The notes under the pieces are model-generated. The model did no database searches, was not told where the DNA came from, and was given only the letters and a program-made list of their open reading frames with translations. From JAWVYT01 sp046483065 (GTDB lineage: Bacteria; Gemmatimonadota; Gemmatimonadetes; Longimicrobiales; RSA9), in the NCBI GenBank assembly GCA_046483065.1, contig JAWODW010000032.1:1-64000 (forward strand): a stretch of DNA of 64,000 bases. Reading direction: 5' to 3'. Shown piece by piece: positions 40,704 to 47,990 of the stretch (position 1 is its first letter; each line of letters opens with the position of its first letter). A program made the translations under genes and the position numbers.

Positions 40704-41642
40704 TCAGAGACCGGTTCCGCTGCGCTGGTCCCAGTGGCCGAGGTCGTCGTCTGGCATGGGGAAGTAGTCGTCGGCCATGCTGCGCATGCGGTCATAGTCG
40801 TCGGCGTGGCCCTCCTTGAGCGCCATCCGTCGGATCTTCTTGGAGAGGTGGAGGTTGAAGTCGCCGATGGGGTCGCGTGCGGCGGCGATGGACGCGCGGC
40901 GTCGGAGGAGGTAGTCCACCATGGAGTCGAAGGCCTGGGCGAGGTGCTCTTCGGCATCGCGGTCTTTCAGGTCCCACCGGGAGCGGTCGAGCATGCGGCC
41001 AAAGACGTTCTGCCACCGGTCGTTGTCCTGGAACCGGACCATACCGCGGAAGATGCGGCGGTTGGTCTCGAAGCTGAACAGCGTGCCACTGAGGACGGTG
41101 TCAAAGAGGTTGTCGGCCTCGCCATGGTCGTAGTCCATGACCACCTCGCGGGCCCGACCGGTATACCCCTCGCCGAGCTCCACGTCGAGCCGGTGCTCCC
41201 AGTAGGAGTGGCCCAGGCTCTTGGTGGAGCGGGTGAGCATGAGCTGGCGGGGCACGAAGAAGTTGTGGGCCACGGTGTCGGCGGCCAGGTGGCAGAGGTA
41301 GCCGTAGCCGGCGGCCCGCAGCCGGTCGTTGCGAGCGCCGTCCAGGATCTCCTCGCCCACGTGCCAGTAGTGCGAGTGTCGGCCGGCGGGGACGTACTTC
41401 TTGCCGAAGGAGATGTCGGCGGCCACGGAGCCGTAGAGGAAGCTCAGAGGGTAGGCCCGGAGCAGGTCGGCGATGGCGGCCGGGAGCAGGTAGAGGGAGC
41501 TCAGGAGCTGCTCGCCCAGGAATACGTGTGCAGCGGGCCCGAATGCCAGGAGGCGATCCGGCGTGATGAGGAGGAGGCCCACGGCGGCCAGGAGGACGCC
41601 GAGGCCCTTCGAGCGCAGGGGCTTCCGGAGCAAGGGCTTCAA
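40704..41642 (-). CDS. Zinc-dependent phospholipase C-like protein
   Basis: 312 aa with an N-terminal hydrophobic leader (GVLLAAVGLLLITPDRLLAFG). Resembles the PF00882 zinc-dependent phospholipase C fold: FGPAAHVFLGEQLL, FLYGSVAADISFGKKYV, HYWHVGEEIL and GYLCHLAADTVAHNFFVP provide the spaced His/Asp ligands expected for the metal site. In other bacteria these proteins are often of unknown substrate, so phospholipase activity is not certain. Starts seven bases after the YtxH-like gene on the minus strand. Confidence 0.8.
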   Translation of the reverse strand: MKPLLRKPLRSKGLGVLLAAVGLLLITPDRLLAFGPAAHVFLGEQLLSSLYLLPAAIADLLRAYPLSFLYGSVAADISFGKKYVPAGRHSHYWHVGEEILDGARNDRLRAAGYGYLCHLAADTVAHNFFVPRQLMLTRSTKSLGHSYWEHRLDVELGEGYTGRAREVVMDYDHGEADNLFDTVLSGTLFSFETNRRIFRGMVRFQDNDRWQNVFGRMLDRSRWDLKDRDAEEHLAQAFDSMVDYLLRRRASIAAARDPIGDFNLHLSKKIRRMALKEGHADDYDRMRSMADDYFPMPDDDLGHWDQRSGTGL

Positions 41643-41649
41643 GTCAGCG

Positions 41650-42024
41650 TCAACTGCGGATCTTCTTCGCGCTCTTCTTGATGGACTTCTGTGCGCTGTC
41701 GAGCTGATCGGCGACAGTGTCGGCGATCTCGCCCCGGGCGTCGGCCACCATCCTGGCCACCTCGTCGCGCATATCGGCGATGACGGCCCGGCTCGCGGCC
41801 ACCATCTCGTCGCCCCAGTCGGCGGCAGCGGATGCCTGGTCGCCCATCTGCTTCTTGGCCGACGCGGTGCCCTTCTCCATCTTCTTCCGGTACGGCTTGA
41901 TCTGTTTCATGATCCGCTCGCGCCGGGTGGGCGGCTTCGGAGCGAACAGGAGTGCCGCACCGACTCCCACCAGGAGGCCCACCGCGAACGCCGAGGCGTA
42001 TTCCGTCGTCTGATCCGTATCCAT
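41650..42024 (-). CDS. YtxH-like small membrane-anchored protein
   Basis: 124 aa. One helix near the N-terminus (AFAVGLLVGVGAALLFAPKPPTRRERI) has the GxGxALLFAPxxG-like pattern of YtxH/general-stress proteins. A charged, Ala-rich helical tail follows (SAAADWGDEMVAASRAVIADMRDE) and a Lys-rich end. YtxH proteins are stress-linked and of unknown mechanism. ATG 42024. Upstream lies a 110-base gap with a 7-bp hairpin (42057-42077), so it may have its own promoter. Confidence 0.75.
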   Translation of the reverse strand: MDTDQTTEYASAFAVGLLVGVGAALLFAPKPPTRRERIMKQIKPYRKKMEKGTASAKKQMGDQASAAADWGDEMVAASRAVIADMRDEVARMVADARGEIADTVADQLDSAQKSIKKSAKKIRS

Positions 42025-42056
42025 GGTCCGTCTTCCGTTTCGAGTCGATTCGATCC

Positions 42057-42077
42057 GCCCGCCAGTGAAGGGCGGGC
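42057..42077 (-). terminator. Hairpin downstream of the antiporter gene
   Basis: GCCCGCC and GGCGGGC pair perfectly over 7 bp around AGTGAAG. It lies 60 bases after the antiporter stop on the minus strand, before the YtxH-like gene. No T tract. Confidence 0.35.
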
Positions 42078-42135
42078 GCCGGGCACTCTTCTACTGTTGC
42101 AACGGTCGGGCCGCCGGATCCTGGCAACCCGGCAG

Positions 42136-43395
42136 CTAGCCCGTCTCGTCCGCCAGCACGGCCTCGTCCCGCGGGGTGATCTCGCCGGCACGGCGGAGCA
42201 GGTCACGGGTGAGGAACGGCCCGATGAGCTCGCTGGCGGCCACGGCCACCACGATGGTGGCGAAGGCCGTGCGCATGGCGGTGCCGCCCGATCCCGCGAT
42301 GGCCCCGTACGTTAACGCCGCGCTCAAAGCCATGGCCAGGGAGATGCCGCCCTGGGGGATGAGCCCCATGCCCACGTTGCCCGGGAGCCCGACCTCGAGG
42401 GGCACCATGTGACGGGCGGCGAGTCCGCCGCCCGCCTTGCCCACCGCCCGGAGCACGAGATAGCCGGCGGCCAGGGGGACCGCGACCCACGTGCCGGCGC
42501 CCAGGAGCGCGCCGGCCAGGATCAGGACCACCACGTAGATGGGCTGCTCCCACCCCTGGAGGATGGAATAGACGCGCTTCCGGGACGGCGAGAGGTTGGC
42601 GATCACGGCACCGGTCACCATGCAGACGAAGAGGGGCGAGATGCCCATGTAGAGAGCTGTACCGGCCTCGAAGACGGCCAGGCCCAGGAGGAAGAGGGTG
42701 AGCTCGTCGCGCTCCGGCTTCGGTCGGGTCAGCCAGAGGAAGAGGATGCCGAAGATGATCCCGGTGGCGGTGGCGATGGTGAGCCAGAGCCACCAGCTGG
42801 TGCCGGTGAGGATTGCCGTGTCTGGATGGTAGACGGCGTAGACCACCTGGAGCGCGATGATCCCCACGAGGGCGTCGAGGCTGGCCGTGTAGAAGAGGAG
42901 CCGGGTTAGGCGGCCCTGGACCTGGAAGGTGCGGCTGATGAGTGCCACGCCCGCCGGCGTGGAGACGGCGGCGGTGGCGGCGGTGCCGTAAATGAGCACG
43001 TGGAACTCGGGGCGCAGTGCGCCGGCCAGCTGGAACGCCAGGATTCCGATCCCGGCGAACGCGACGAAGGTCAGCCCGGCCTGCACGAGGGTGAAGAGGA
43101 GCCAGGAAAGGGGGAACTGGGCGAGCTGGCTGCGGTCGAGCTGGAGCCCGAAGAGGAGCCCGATCCATCCGAGGCCCAGGGCGAAGAGCGCCTCGAGCTG
43201 GCCGATGACCTGGAGGGTGAGGAGCCCGAGGACGGGGCCCATGAGCAGGCCGATGAGGAGGAAATGGGAGCCAGTGGCCAGAAGCAGCCGTGGACCCAGC
43301 GGCGCCCGTTCGGGATCGAATGCCACCCGAGCGCCCAAGAGTCCCAGGAGGGCGAGGATCAGGACCCCGACGAGGGGGCTGAGCCCGTCCAGCAT
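42136..43395 (-). CDS. Cation:proton antiporter, CPA superfamily
   Basis: 419 aa with 11-13 predicted membrane helices. CPA-type features: RLLLATGSHFLLIGLLMGP, a core helix AATAAVSTPAGVALISR, ASLDALVGIIALQVVY and GLPGNVGMGLIPQGGISLAMALSAAL. The position of ASLDA suggests a single Asp, as in electroneutral CPA1/CPA2 members, but ion specificity (Na+ or K+) cannot be read. No TrkA-N regulatory domain is attached. Instead it follows a PII-like gene by three bases and a PtsN-like gene before that, which may provide control in trans. Confidence 0.88.
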   Translation of the reverse strand: MLDGLSPLVGVLILALLGLLGARVAFDPERAPLGPRLLLATGSHFLLIGLLMGPVLGLLTLQVIGQLEALFALGLGWIGLLFGLQLDRSQLAQFPLSWLLFTLVQAGLTFVAFAGIGILAFQLAGALRPEFHVLIYGTAATAAVSTPAGVALISRTFQVQGRLTRLLFYTASLDALVGIIALQVVYAVYHPDTAILTGTSWWLWLTIATATGIIFGILFLWLTRPKPERDELTLFLLGLAVFEAGTALYMGISPLFVCMVTGAVIANLSPSRKRVYSILQGWEQPIYVVVLILAGALLGAGTWVAVPLAAGYLVLRAVGKAGGGLAARHMVPLEVGLPGNVGMGLIPQGGISLAMALSAALTYGAIAGSGGTAMRTAFATIVVAVAASELIGPFLTRDLLRRAGEITPRDEAVLADETG

Positions 43396-43398
43396 GGG

Positions 43399-43752
43399 CT
43401 AGAGGTCTCCGGCGCCCAGCTCCGGCGCGAGGCCCGTGATGCGGCTCACCGGGATAGTGAAGACGATCCCCGTGGCCGGGTTGTCCATGTCGCCGCAGAT
43501 CTCCTGCAGGAGCGCAATGGCGCCCTCCACCTTCTCGTCGCTGTCAATGACGCTGAAGATGGTCTGGTTCTGGGGCCGGGCCCGCGAGATCAGCGTCTGG
43601 AGCCCGGCGAAGATGGGGATATCGTGGCTCAGGACGTGACCCATGCCCTCGCTATCGATGACGGTGGCGCCGGTGATCCCGAGCTCGAGGAACCCGGAGA
43701 GGATGTCATCCAGGCGGTCTTCCTGGTTGATGACGGCGACGAGTAGCTCCAT
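43399..43752 (-). CDS. PII-like signalling protein
   Basis: 117 aa. MELLVAVINQEDRLDDILSGFLELGITGATVIDS matches the first beta-alpha-beta of the PII/PII-like trimer fold, and the second repeat is TIFSVIDSDEKVEGAIALLQEICG followed by GIVFTIPVSRITGL. The canonical T-loop uridylylation Tyr and the glnB-type signature are not evident, so it belongs with divergent PII-like regulators rather than GlnB/GlnK. Such proteins often bind a transporter encoded next to them; the antiporter starts three bases on. Confidence 0.78.
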   Translation of the reverse strand: MELLVAVINQEDRLDDILSGFLELGITGATVIDSEGMGHVLSHDIPIFAGLQTLISRARPQNQTIFSVIDSDEKVEGAIALLQEICGDMDNPATGIVFTIPVSRITGLAPELGAGDL

Positions 43753-43760
43753 ACGGTCCT

Positions 43761-44237
43761 TCAGACGTGGAGCGCGTCTTCGCGCTCGATCTCTTCGATG
43801 ACGGCGGCGGGGGAGTCGGCAGCGACCAGGGCTTCCACGAAGTCGCGGCTGCGGACGAGCCGAACGATGCGGGCCAGGAGCTTGATGTGGGTCCCGGCCT
43901 CGTCCATGGGTGAGAGGAGCATGAAGAAGAGGCGCTCCGGCACGTCGTCCCGGTCGTCGGGCCCGAAGTACACGCCGTCGGGTGCGATCGCCACCACCAC
44001 GTGGGCCCGGTCGAGCCCGGCAATGGTGGCGTGGGGCAGGGCCACGCCGTTGCCGAGTGCGGTGGTATGGCTGGATTCCCGTGCGAGGACGGCCTGCCGG
44101 ATAACGTCGACGTCATCGATCTTGCCGGCCTCGTGCAACCGCTGGACCATGACGCCGATGGCGTCGTCGATCCCGTCGGCGTTCAGGTCGACGAGGACCA
44201 GGTCGGGCTCCAGATAATTGCTCAGGCGCATAATCAT
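43761..44237 (-). CDS. PtsN-like PTS EIIA domain protein
   Basis: 158 aa from ATG 44237 (156 from 44231). Mannitol/nitrogen-type EIIA fold: VIRQAVLARESSHTTALGNGVALPHATI carries the phospho-His in ALPHATI. FFMLLSPMDEAGTHIKLLARIVRLVRSRDF matches the second half. In proteobacteria PtsN controls potassium transport. Here it heads an operon with a PII-like protein and a cation antiporter. The reading frame continues far upstream over murA antisense, which is not coding. Confidence 0.85.
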   Translation of the reverse strand: MIMRLSNYLEPDLVLVDLNADGIDDAIGVMVQRLHEAGKIDDVDVIRQAVLARESSHTTALGNGVALPHATIAGLDRAHVVVAIAPDGVYFGPDDRDDVPERLFFMLLSPMDEAGTHIKLLARIVRLVRSRDFVEALVAADSPAAVIEEIEREDALHV

Positions 44238-44263
44238 TCTGTGGGGGCGGAGATTCCGGCGAG

Positions 44264-44293
44264 AAGCTAGAGGCCGACGGTGCGGCCCGTCAA
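44264..44293 (-). promoter_or_regulatory. Promoter for the ptsN-PII-antiporter operon (minus strand)
   Basis: On the minus strand: TTGACG (44293-44288), 18-base spacer, TAGCTT (44269-44264), about 27 bases before the ATG. Back to back with the murA promoter. Confidence 0.6.
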
Positions 44294-44309
44294 GCCGGGG
44301 GGGCGGCGT

Positions 44310-44339
44310 TTGACGCTCCTTCGCCGGGTCGGGTATCTT
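44310..44339 (+). promoter_or_regulatory. Promoter for murA
   Basis: TTGACG (44310-44315), 18-base spacer, TATCTT (44334-44339). Leader of about 55 bases to ATG 44403. This rules out the earlier in-frame starts from 44280. Confidence 0.6.
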
Positions 44340-44402
44340 CCTGCCTCTACGGCATCGGATCCGTCGGCTCCGGCCGGTCTCTACGCATCGAACCCGCAGA
44401 TC

Positions 44403-45683
44403 ATGGCTAAATTCGTGGTGGAAGGGGGGGTGCCCCTCGAGGGGCGGATCCGTCCGGCAGGGAACAAGAACGCGGCGCTGCCCATCATCGCCGCCACGCT
44501 CCTCACCGACGAGCCGGTGACGCTGGAGAACGTGCCGCACATCCGGGACGTTCGCACGCTCCTGGAGCTTATGACGCAGCTCGGGTGCAGCGTCGAATGG
44601 ACGGCGCCGAACACGGTCCGGATCCACGCGGCGTCCATTGCCGAGCCCGAGCTGGACCGGGAGCTGGCCACCCGGATCCGGGCGTCGATCCTGCTGGCGG
44701 GGCCGATGCTTGCCCGGCTGGGACGGATGGTACTGCCGCCACCCGGCGGCGATGTCATCGGCCGGCGGCGGGTGGACACCCATTTCCTGGCGCTCCGGCA
44801 GATGGGCGCGAGGGTGGAGACCCGGGGCGGCTATCACCTGGAGGCCGACAGGCTCCGCGGCGCCGACGTGTTCCTGGACGAGCCGAGCGTGACTGCCACC
44901 GAGAACGCCATTATGGCCGCCGCGCTGGCCGCGGGGACCACGCGGCTTCGGAACGCGGCCTCCGAGCCGCACGTTCAGGACCTCTGCCACATGATCAACG
45001 CGCTGGGTGGGAAGGTGGCGGGGGTCGGGACCCATGTGCTGGAGATCGAGGGCGTGGACCGACTCAGCGGCGGCACGTTCAGGATCGGCAGCGACCATAT
45101 CGAGGTGGGCTCGTTCATCGGGCTGGCCGCCGTGACCCGGGGCGAGATCGTCATCGAGGACGCCGCCATCGAACACCTGGACTCCACCCTCCTGGCGTTC
45201 CGCCGGCTCGGCGTGCAGTGCGAGATCGAGGGCGCCGACCTGCGGGTGCCCGGCAGCCAGGAGATGGTGGTCCAGATGGACCTGGGTGGGCACGTGCCGA
45301 AAATCGACGACGGTCCGTGGCCCGCGTTCCCGGCCGACCTCACGTCCATTGCGCTGGTCACGGCCACCCAGTGCACCGGGACCGTGCTCATCCACGAGAA
45401 GATGTTCGAGTCCCGGATGTACTTCGCCGACAAGATTATCGGGATGGGCGCACGGATCGTGCTCTGTGACCCCCACCGGGCCGTGGTGGTGGGCCCGTCC
45501 CACCTCTACGGCGGGACCGTGGAGAGCCCGGACATCCGGGCCGGGATGGCGCTGCTCATCGCGGCGCTGGGCGCCGAGGGTGAGAGCCAGATCCACAACA
45601 TCCAGCAGATCGAGCGCGGATACGAGCGGATGGATGAGCGGCTGCGCGGCCTGGGCGCACGGGTCCAGAGGGTCGAGGACTGA
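44403..45683 (+). CDS. murA: UDP-N-acetylglucosamine 1-carboxyvinyltransferase with Cys-to-Asp active-site change
   Basis: 426 aa. First committed step of peptidoglycan synthesis: transfers enolpyruvate from PEP to UDP-GlcNAc. GGVPLEGRIRPAGNKNAALPIIAA is the conserved start with catalytic Lys 22. The loop normally reading GGCAIG is GGDVIG here, with D117 (44751-44753) in place of the Cys alkylated by fosfomycin. The rest of the EPSP-synthase-like fold is intact (PRMEVTA-like PSVTATENAIMAAALA, PWPAFPADLTSIALV, LIHEKMFESRM). ATG 44403 is the conserved N-terminus. Confidence 0.94.
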   Translation: MAKFVVEGGVPLEGRIRPAGNKNAALPIIAATLLTDEPVTLENVPHIRDVRTLLELMTQLGCSVEWTAPNTVRIHAASIAEPELDRELATRIRASILLAGPMLARLGRMVLPPPGGDVIGRRRVDTHFLALRQMGARVETRGGYHLEADRLRGADVFLDEPSVTATENAIMAAALAAGTTRLRNAASEPHVQDLCHMINALGGKVAGVGTHVLEIEGVDRLSGGTFRIGSDHIEVGSFIGLAAVTRGEIVIEDAAIEHLDSTLLAFRRLGVQCEIEGADLRVPGSQEMVVQMDLGGHVPKIDDGPWPAFPADLTSIALVTATQCTGTVLIHEKMFESRMYFADKIIGMGARIVLCDPHRAVVVGPSHLYGGTVESPDIRAGMALLIAALGAEGESQIHNIQQIERGYERMDERLRGLGARVQRVED

Positions 45684-45760
45684 ACGTCCAGGTCGAGAGA
45701 GCAGACGTGAGAGAGCGAAAGTAAGACGTCGGAGGTTGAAATCGCGAGACGGGAGGGAAC
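45684..45760 (+). repeat. Purine-rich degenerate repeats between murA and the coiled-coil gene
   Basis: GAGAGAGCAGACGTGAGAGAGCGAAAGTAAGACGTCGGAGG contains two near copies of GACGTGAGAGAGC-like sequence. No gene or promoter recognised. Confidence 0.4.
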
Positions 45761-46129
45761 GTGAGCGAACAGCAGCGCAAGGACCGGCGGGGCAACGTAG
45801 GCGACGACGTGCGGGAAGGGATCAAGGCGGGGATCGGGATCCTGAGTGCGTTGAAGGACGCCATCGAGGAGACCTTCGAGGAGATGATGGACCGGGGAGA
45901 GCTCTCCCCGGACCGGGCACGGGAGGCCATGAAGACCACCATGGACCGGGCCGCGGAGGCGTTCGAGGACACCCGGGCGCGCTTCGACTTCGTCACTCGG
46001 TCCGAGCACGAGGAGTTGGCTGAGGACGTGAAGGAGCTCCGGCGCCGCGTGGAACGGCTCGAGAACGCGGCTCACGAGCACACCCCCGATAAGGGCGGCG
46101 AGGCGCCCCCCGACAGCCCCGCATTCTAA
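45761..46129 (+). CDS. Small charged coiled-coil protein (phasin/PhaF-like)
   Basis: 122 aa, GTG start. Long amphipathic helices (DVREGIKAGIGILSALKDAIEETFEEMMDRGEL) followed by a heptad-rich stretch VKELRRRVERLENAA. The architecture resembles PHA-granule regulator/phasin-like proteins, where MSPDRAREAM-type turns are common, but no diagnostic motif proves it. Ends three bases before pgeF. Confidence 0.55.
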   Translation: MSEQQRKDRRGNVGDDVREGIKAGIGILSALKDAIEETFEEMMDRGELSPDRAREAMKTTMDRAAEAFEDTRARFDFVTRSEHEELAEDVKELRRRVERLENAAHEHTPDKGGEAPPDSPAF

Positions 46130-46131
46130 CG

Positions 46132-46920
46132 TTGGGTGGAGCCACGCCGCCGCTGCCCGAGGGGGTCACCACCGTACGCGAGCCCCGCACCGACGTGGCC
46201 GGGCTGCCCGTCCACCCCGTGGCGGCGTGGACGGCCGCTTACCCGTGGCTGGTCCACGGCACCACCGGCGCCGCCCGGCCCGGTGACGACGGGACCGACC
46301 CGGCCGACCTCGGGCTTTTCGGCCATGCGCCGTCCGGGTTCGTGCTGGGCCGATGGCGAGCGCTCCGCGAGGGGCTGGATGTGGCCCGGGCGGTGCACAG
46401 CCGCCAAGTCCACGGCGCCGCCATTACCGAGCACATGGAGCGGCTCCCGGGTCTCTTCATCGGTGATGGCGGCGACGGCCACGTCACGGGCTACCCGGGC
46501 ATCCTCCTCACTGTCTCCGTGGCCGACTGCGTTCCTATCTTCCTCGTGGAGGAACGGCTCCATCGCGTGGCACTCCTGCACGGCGGCTGGCGGGGTACCG
46601 TGGCCGGCGTGGTGGAGGCGGGCGTGGAGGCGCTGGGTGGTGACCTCGACCGGGTCCGCGTCCACCTGGGCCCCGCCATCTGTGGCGCGTGCTACGAGGT
46701 GGGCCCTGAGGTTCACGAGGCCCTGGGCCTCGAGCGGCCGGCCACGAACACGCCCGTAGACCTCCGGGCCGTCCAGGCCCGGCGGCTGGTGGACGCCGGC
46801 GTCGCCCCCGACCGCATCAGCGTTTCCGAGTACTGCACGCGGCACGACGACGGCTTCTTCTCCCACCGGGGTGGGAGTCCGTGCCGGCAGATCGGACTCC
46901 TGGGAGTGCGGTGGGGGTGA
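46132..46920 (+). CDS. pgeF: Purine nucleoside/laccase-domain protein PgeF (YfiH family)
   Basis: 262 aa. The family edits or removes misincorporated peptidoglycan components in E. coli, and purified homologues show purine nucleoside activity. Copper/zinc-type ligands are present: VHSRQVHGA, VSVADCVPIFLVEE, LLHGGWRGTVAGVV and HLGPAICGACYEVG. A late CTRHDDGFFSHRGG is typical. Start at TTG 46132 is the only in-frame option close to the conserved region and leaves three bases after the upstream stop, so an unusual start codon is likely. Sits near murA, fitting a cell-wall role. Confidence 0.88.
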   Translation: MGGATPPLPEGVTTVREPRTDVAGLPVHPVAAWTAAYPWLVHGTTGAARPGDDGTDPADLGLFGHAPSGFVLGRWRALREGLDVARAVHSRQVHGAAITEHMERLPGLFIGDGGDGHVTGYPGILLTVSVADCVPIFLVEERLHRVALLHGGWRGTVAGVVEAGVEALGGDLDRVRVHLGPAICGACYEVGPEVHEALGLERPATNTPVDLRAVQARRLVDAGVAPDRISVSEYCTRHDDGFFSHRGGSPCRQIGLLGVRWG

Positions 46921-46942
46921 GCGGAGAAGGGGGGAGAGACGG

Positions 46943-47116
46943 ATGAGCACCTCACGGACCGGGCTGTGCAGCTCGTGTGTGAACGCGCGCACCGTCGAGA
47001 ATCGGCGGGGGTCCACCTTCGTGATGTGCGAGCTGTCGAAGGAGGACGGCCGGTTTGCGAAGTACCCGGTGCTGCCGGTGCTCCGGTGCCCGGGATACGT
47101 GCGAGCGCAGGCATAG
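46943..47116 (+). CDS. Small Cys-rich (zinc-ribbon-like) protein
   Basis: 57 aa. ATG 46943 follows GGGGAGAGACGG. Four Cys in two pairs: CSSC at residues 8-11, then MC in STFVMCELSKED and RC in PVLRCPGYV. This spacing recalls a conserved small bacterial protein group (CxxC...RGSTFxxC...LPVLRC). Metal binding is an inference. No function known to me. Confidence 0.6.
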   Translation: MSTSRTGLCSSCVNARTVENRRGSTFVMCELSKEDGRFAKYPVLPVLRCPGYVRAQA

Positions 47117-47141
47117 CCCCGTTACACGAGGAGAAGCGCGG

Positions 47142-47309
47142 ATGGGGCGAAGCGTTCTACACGGCGCGCAAGTGGAGCGGGTGCAGGGCGTGCAGCGGCG
47201 GATCATCCGGGCAACGGGCGCCACCTTCGAGGTGGGCGTTCACGGCGCCATCAAGGCCGAGGTACACGAGGGCGACGAGGTGTGGACCGCGGAGGGTAGG
47301 CGGGACTGA
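47142..47309 (+). CDS. Small hypothetical protein
   Basis: 55 aa, ATG 47142. Contains VQRRIIRATGATFEVGVHGAIKAEVHEGDEVW, a possible small beta fold. No homology recognised. It may be a real short gene or chance; a GGAGAAGCGCGG lies upstream. Confidence 0.35.
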   Translation: MGRSVLHGAQVERVQGVQRRIIRATGATFEVGVHGAIKAEVHEGDEVWTAEGRRD

Positions 47310-47385
47310 CGAGCTTCGGGTCGAGCTCGAATTTCGAGCCTCCCAGCACGGCAGGTCGGGTGGTTTCTCTATATGCCCAGCGGGG

Positions 47386-47415
47386 TTGACGATCCGGGCG
47401 CTGTCAGATTAGGAT
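47386..47415 (+). promoter_or_regulatory. Promoter for the rimP-nusA-infB operon
   Basis: TTGACG (47386-47391), 18-base spacer, TAGGAT (47410-47415). Gives a leader of about 70 bases that contains two hairpins before rimP. Confidence 0.65.
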
Positions 47416-47426
47416 ACATGCTGTGC

Positions 47427-47479
47427 GCGGCCTCGGAAGGGGCCGCTATGCAGTGGGGGCGCACACCCCCACTTTTTTT
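47427..47479 (+). terminator. Tandem hairpins with U-tract terminator in the rimP leader
   Basis: Hairpin 1: GCGGCC (47427-47432) with GGCCGC (47441-47446). Hairpin 2: AGTGGGGG (47452-47459) with CCCCCACT (47466-47473), followed by T47473-T47479. It is a textbook intrinsic terminator placed 14 bases before the rimP ATG and after the promoter, so it most likely acts as an attenuator for the operon encoding NusA, itself a termination factor. Confidence 0.75.
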
Positions 47480-47492
47480 GTTCAGGCGCTAC

Positions 47493-47981
47493 ATGAGCGA
47501 TCGATCGCTGTCAGAGGTCCTGGAGGAACGGACCGAGGCGTTGGGATTCGAGCTGGTAGAGTACGAGCGGACCGGCTCGAAGAACCGCCCGGTGCTGCGC
47601 GTTCGTGTGGACCGACCGGACGCGGAGCCCGGTGAGGGCGTGGGGCTGGACGACTGCGCCCGCATCAGTCGGTCGCTCGAGGAGTACCTGGACGAGCTGG
47701 AGACGCTGCCGGGCAATTACGTGCTCGAGGTGTCTTCACCGGGCGTGGAACGCCCGCTGGTCCGGAGCCGCGATTTCGAACGGTTCGCGGGCCGGGAAGT
47801 GGTGGTGAAGGGGTATGCGCCACTGGCGGGCCGCGGGAAGCGGCTCCAGGGTGAGCTGCTGGGACTGGTCGACGGACCGAACGGGGAGGTCGTACGGCTC
47901 CGGCTCGAAGATATGAACGAGGTCGAGGTGCCGCGCAAGGATATCGCAAAGGCGCACTTGGTCTTCCACTGGAACGGATAA
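47493..47981 (+). CDS. rimP: Ribosome maturation factor RimP
   Basis: 162 aa. Assists 30S maturation. ALGFELVEYERTGSKNRPVLRVRVDRP is the N-terminal domain, GVGLDDCARISRSLEEYLDE and NYVLEVSSPGVERPL are diagnostic, and the C-terminal SH3-like barrel ends in IAKAHLVFHW. ATG 47493 fits the family; the frame extends upstream over the leader hairpins and is rejected. First gene of the rimP-nusA-ylxQ-infB-ylxP-rbfA-truB-ribF run. Confidence 0.93.
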   Translation: MSDRSLSEVLEERTEALGFELVEYERTGSKNRPVLRVRVDRPDAEPGEGVGLDDCARISRSLEEYLDELETLPGNYVLEVSSPGVERPLVRSRDFERFAGREVVVKGYAPLAGRGKRLQGELLGLVDGPNGEVVRLRLEDMNEVEVPRKDIAKAHLVFHWNG

Positions 47982-47990
47982 GGGAGGGCT

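Noticed and set aside
42057..42077. Transcription-factor operator upstream of the YtxH-like gene
   Set aside because: A simple GC hairpin near the antiporter end is more economical; no regulator is nearby.
44238..45596. Upstream continuation of the ptsN frame over murA antisense
   Set aside because: The EIIA domain begins at 44237-44231 and a promoter lies at 44264-44293; the rest is murA shadow.
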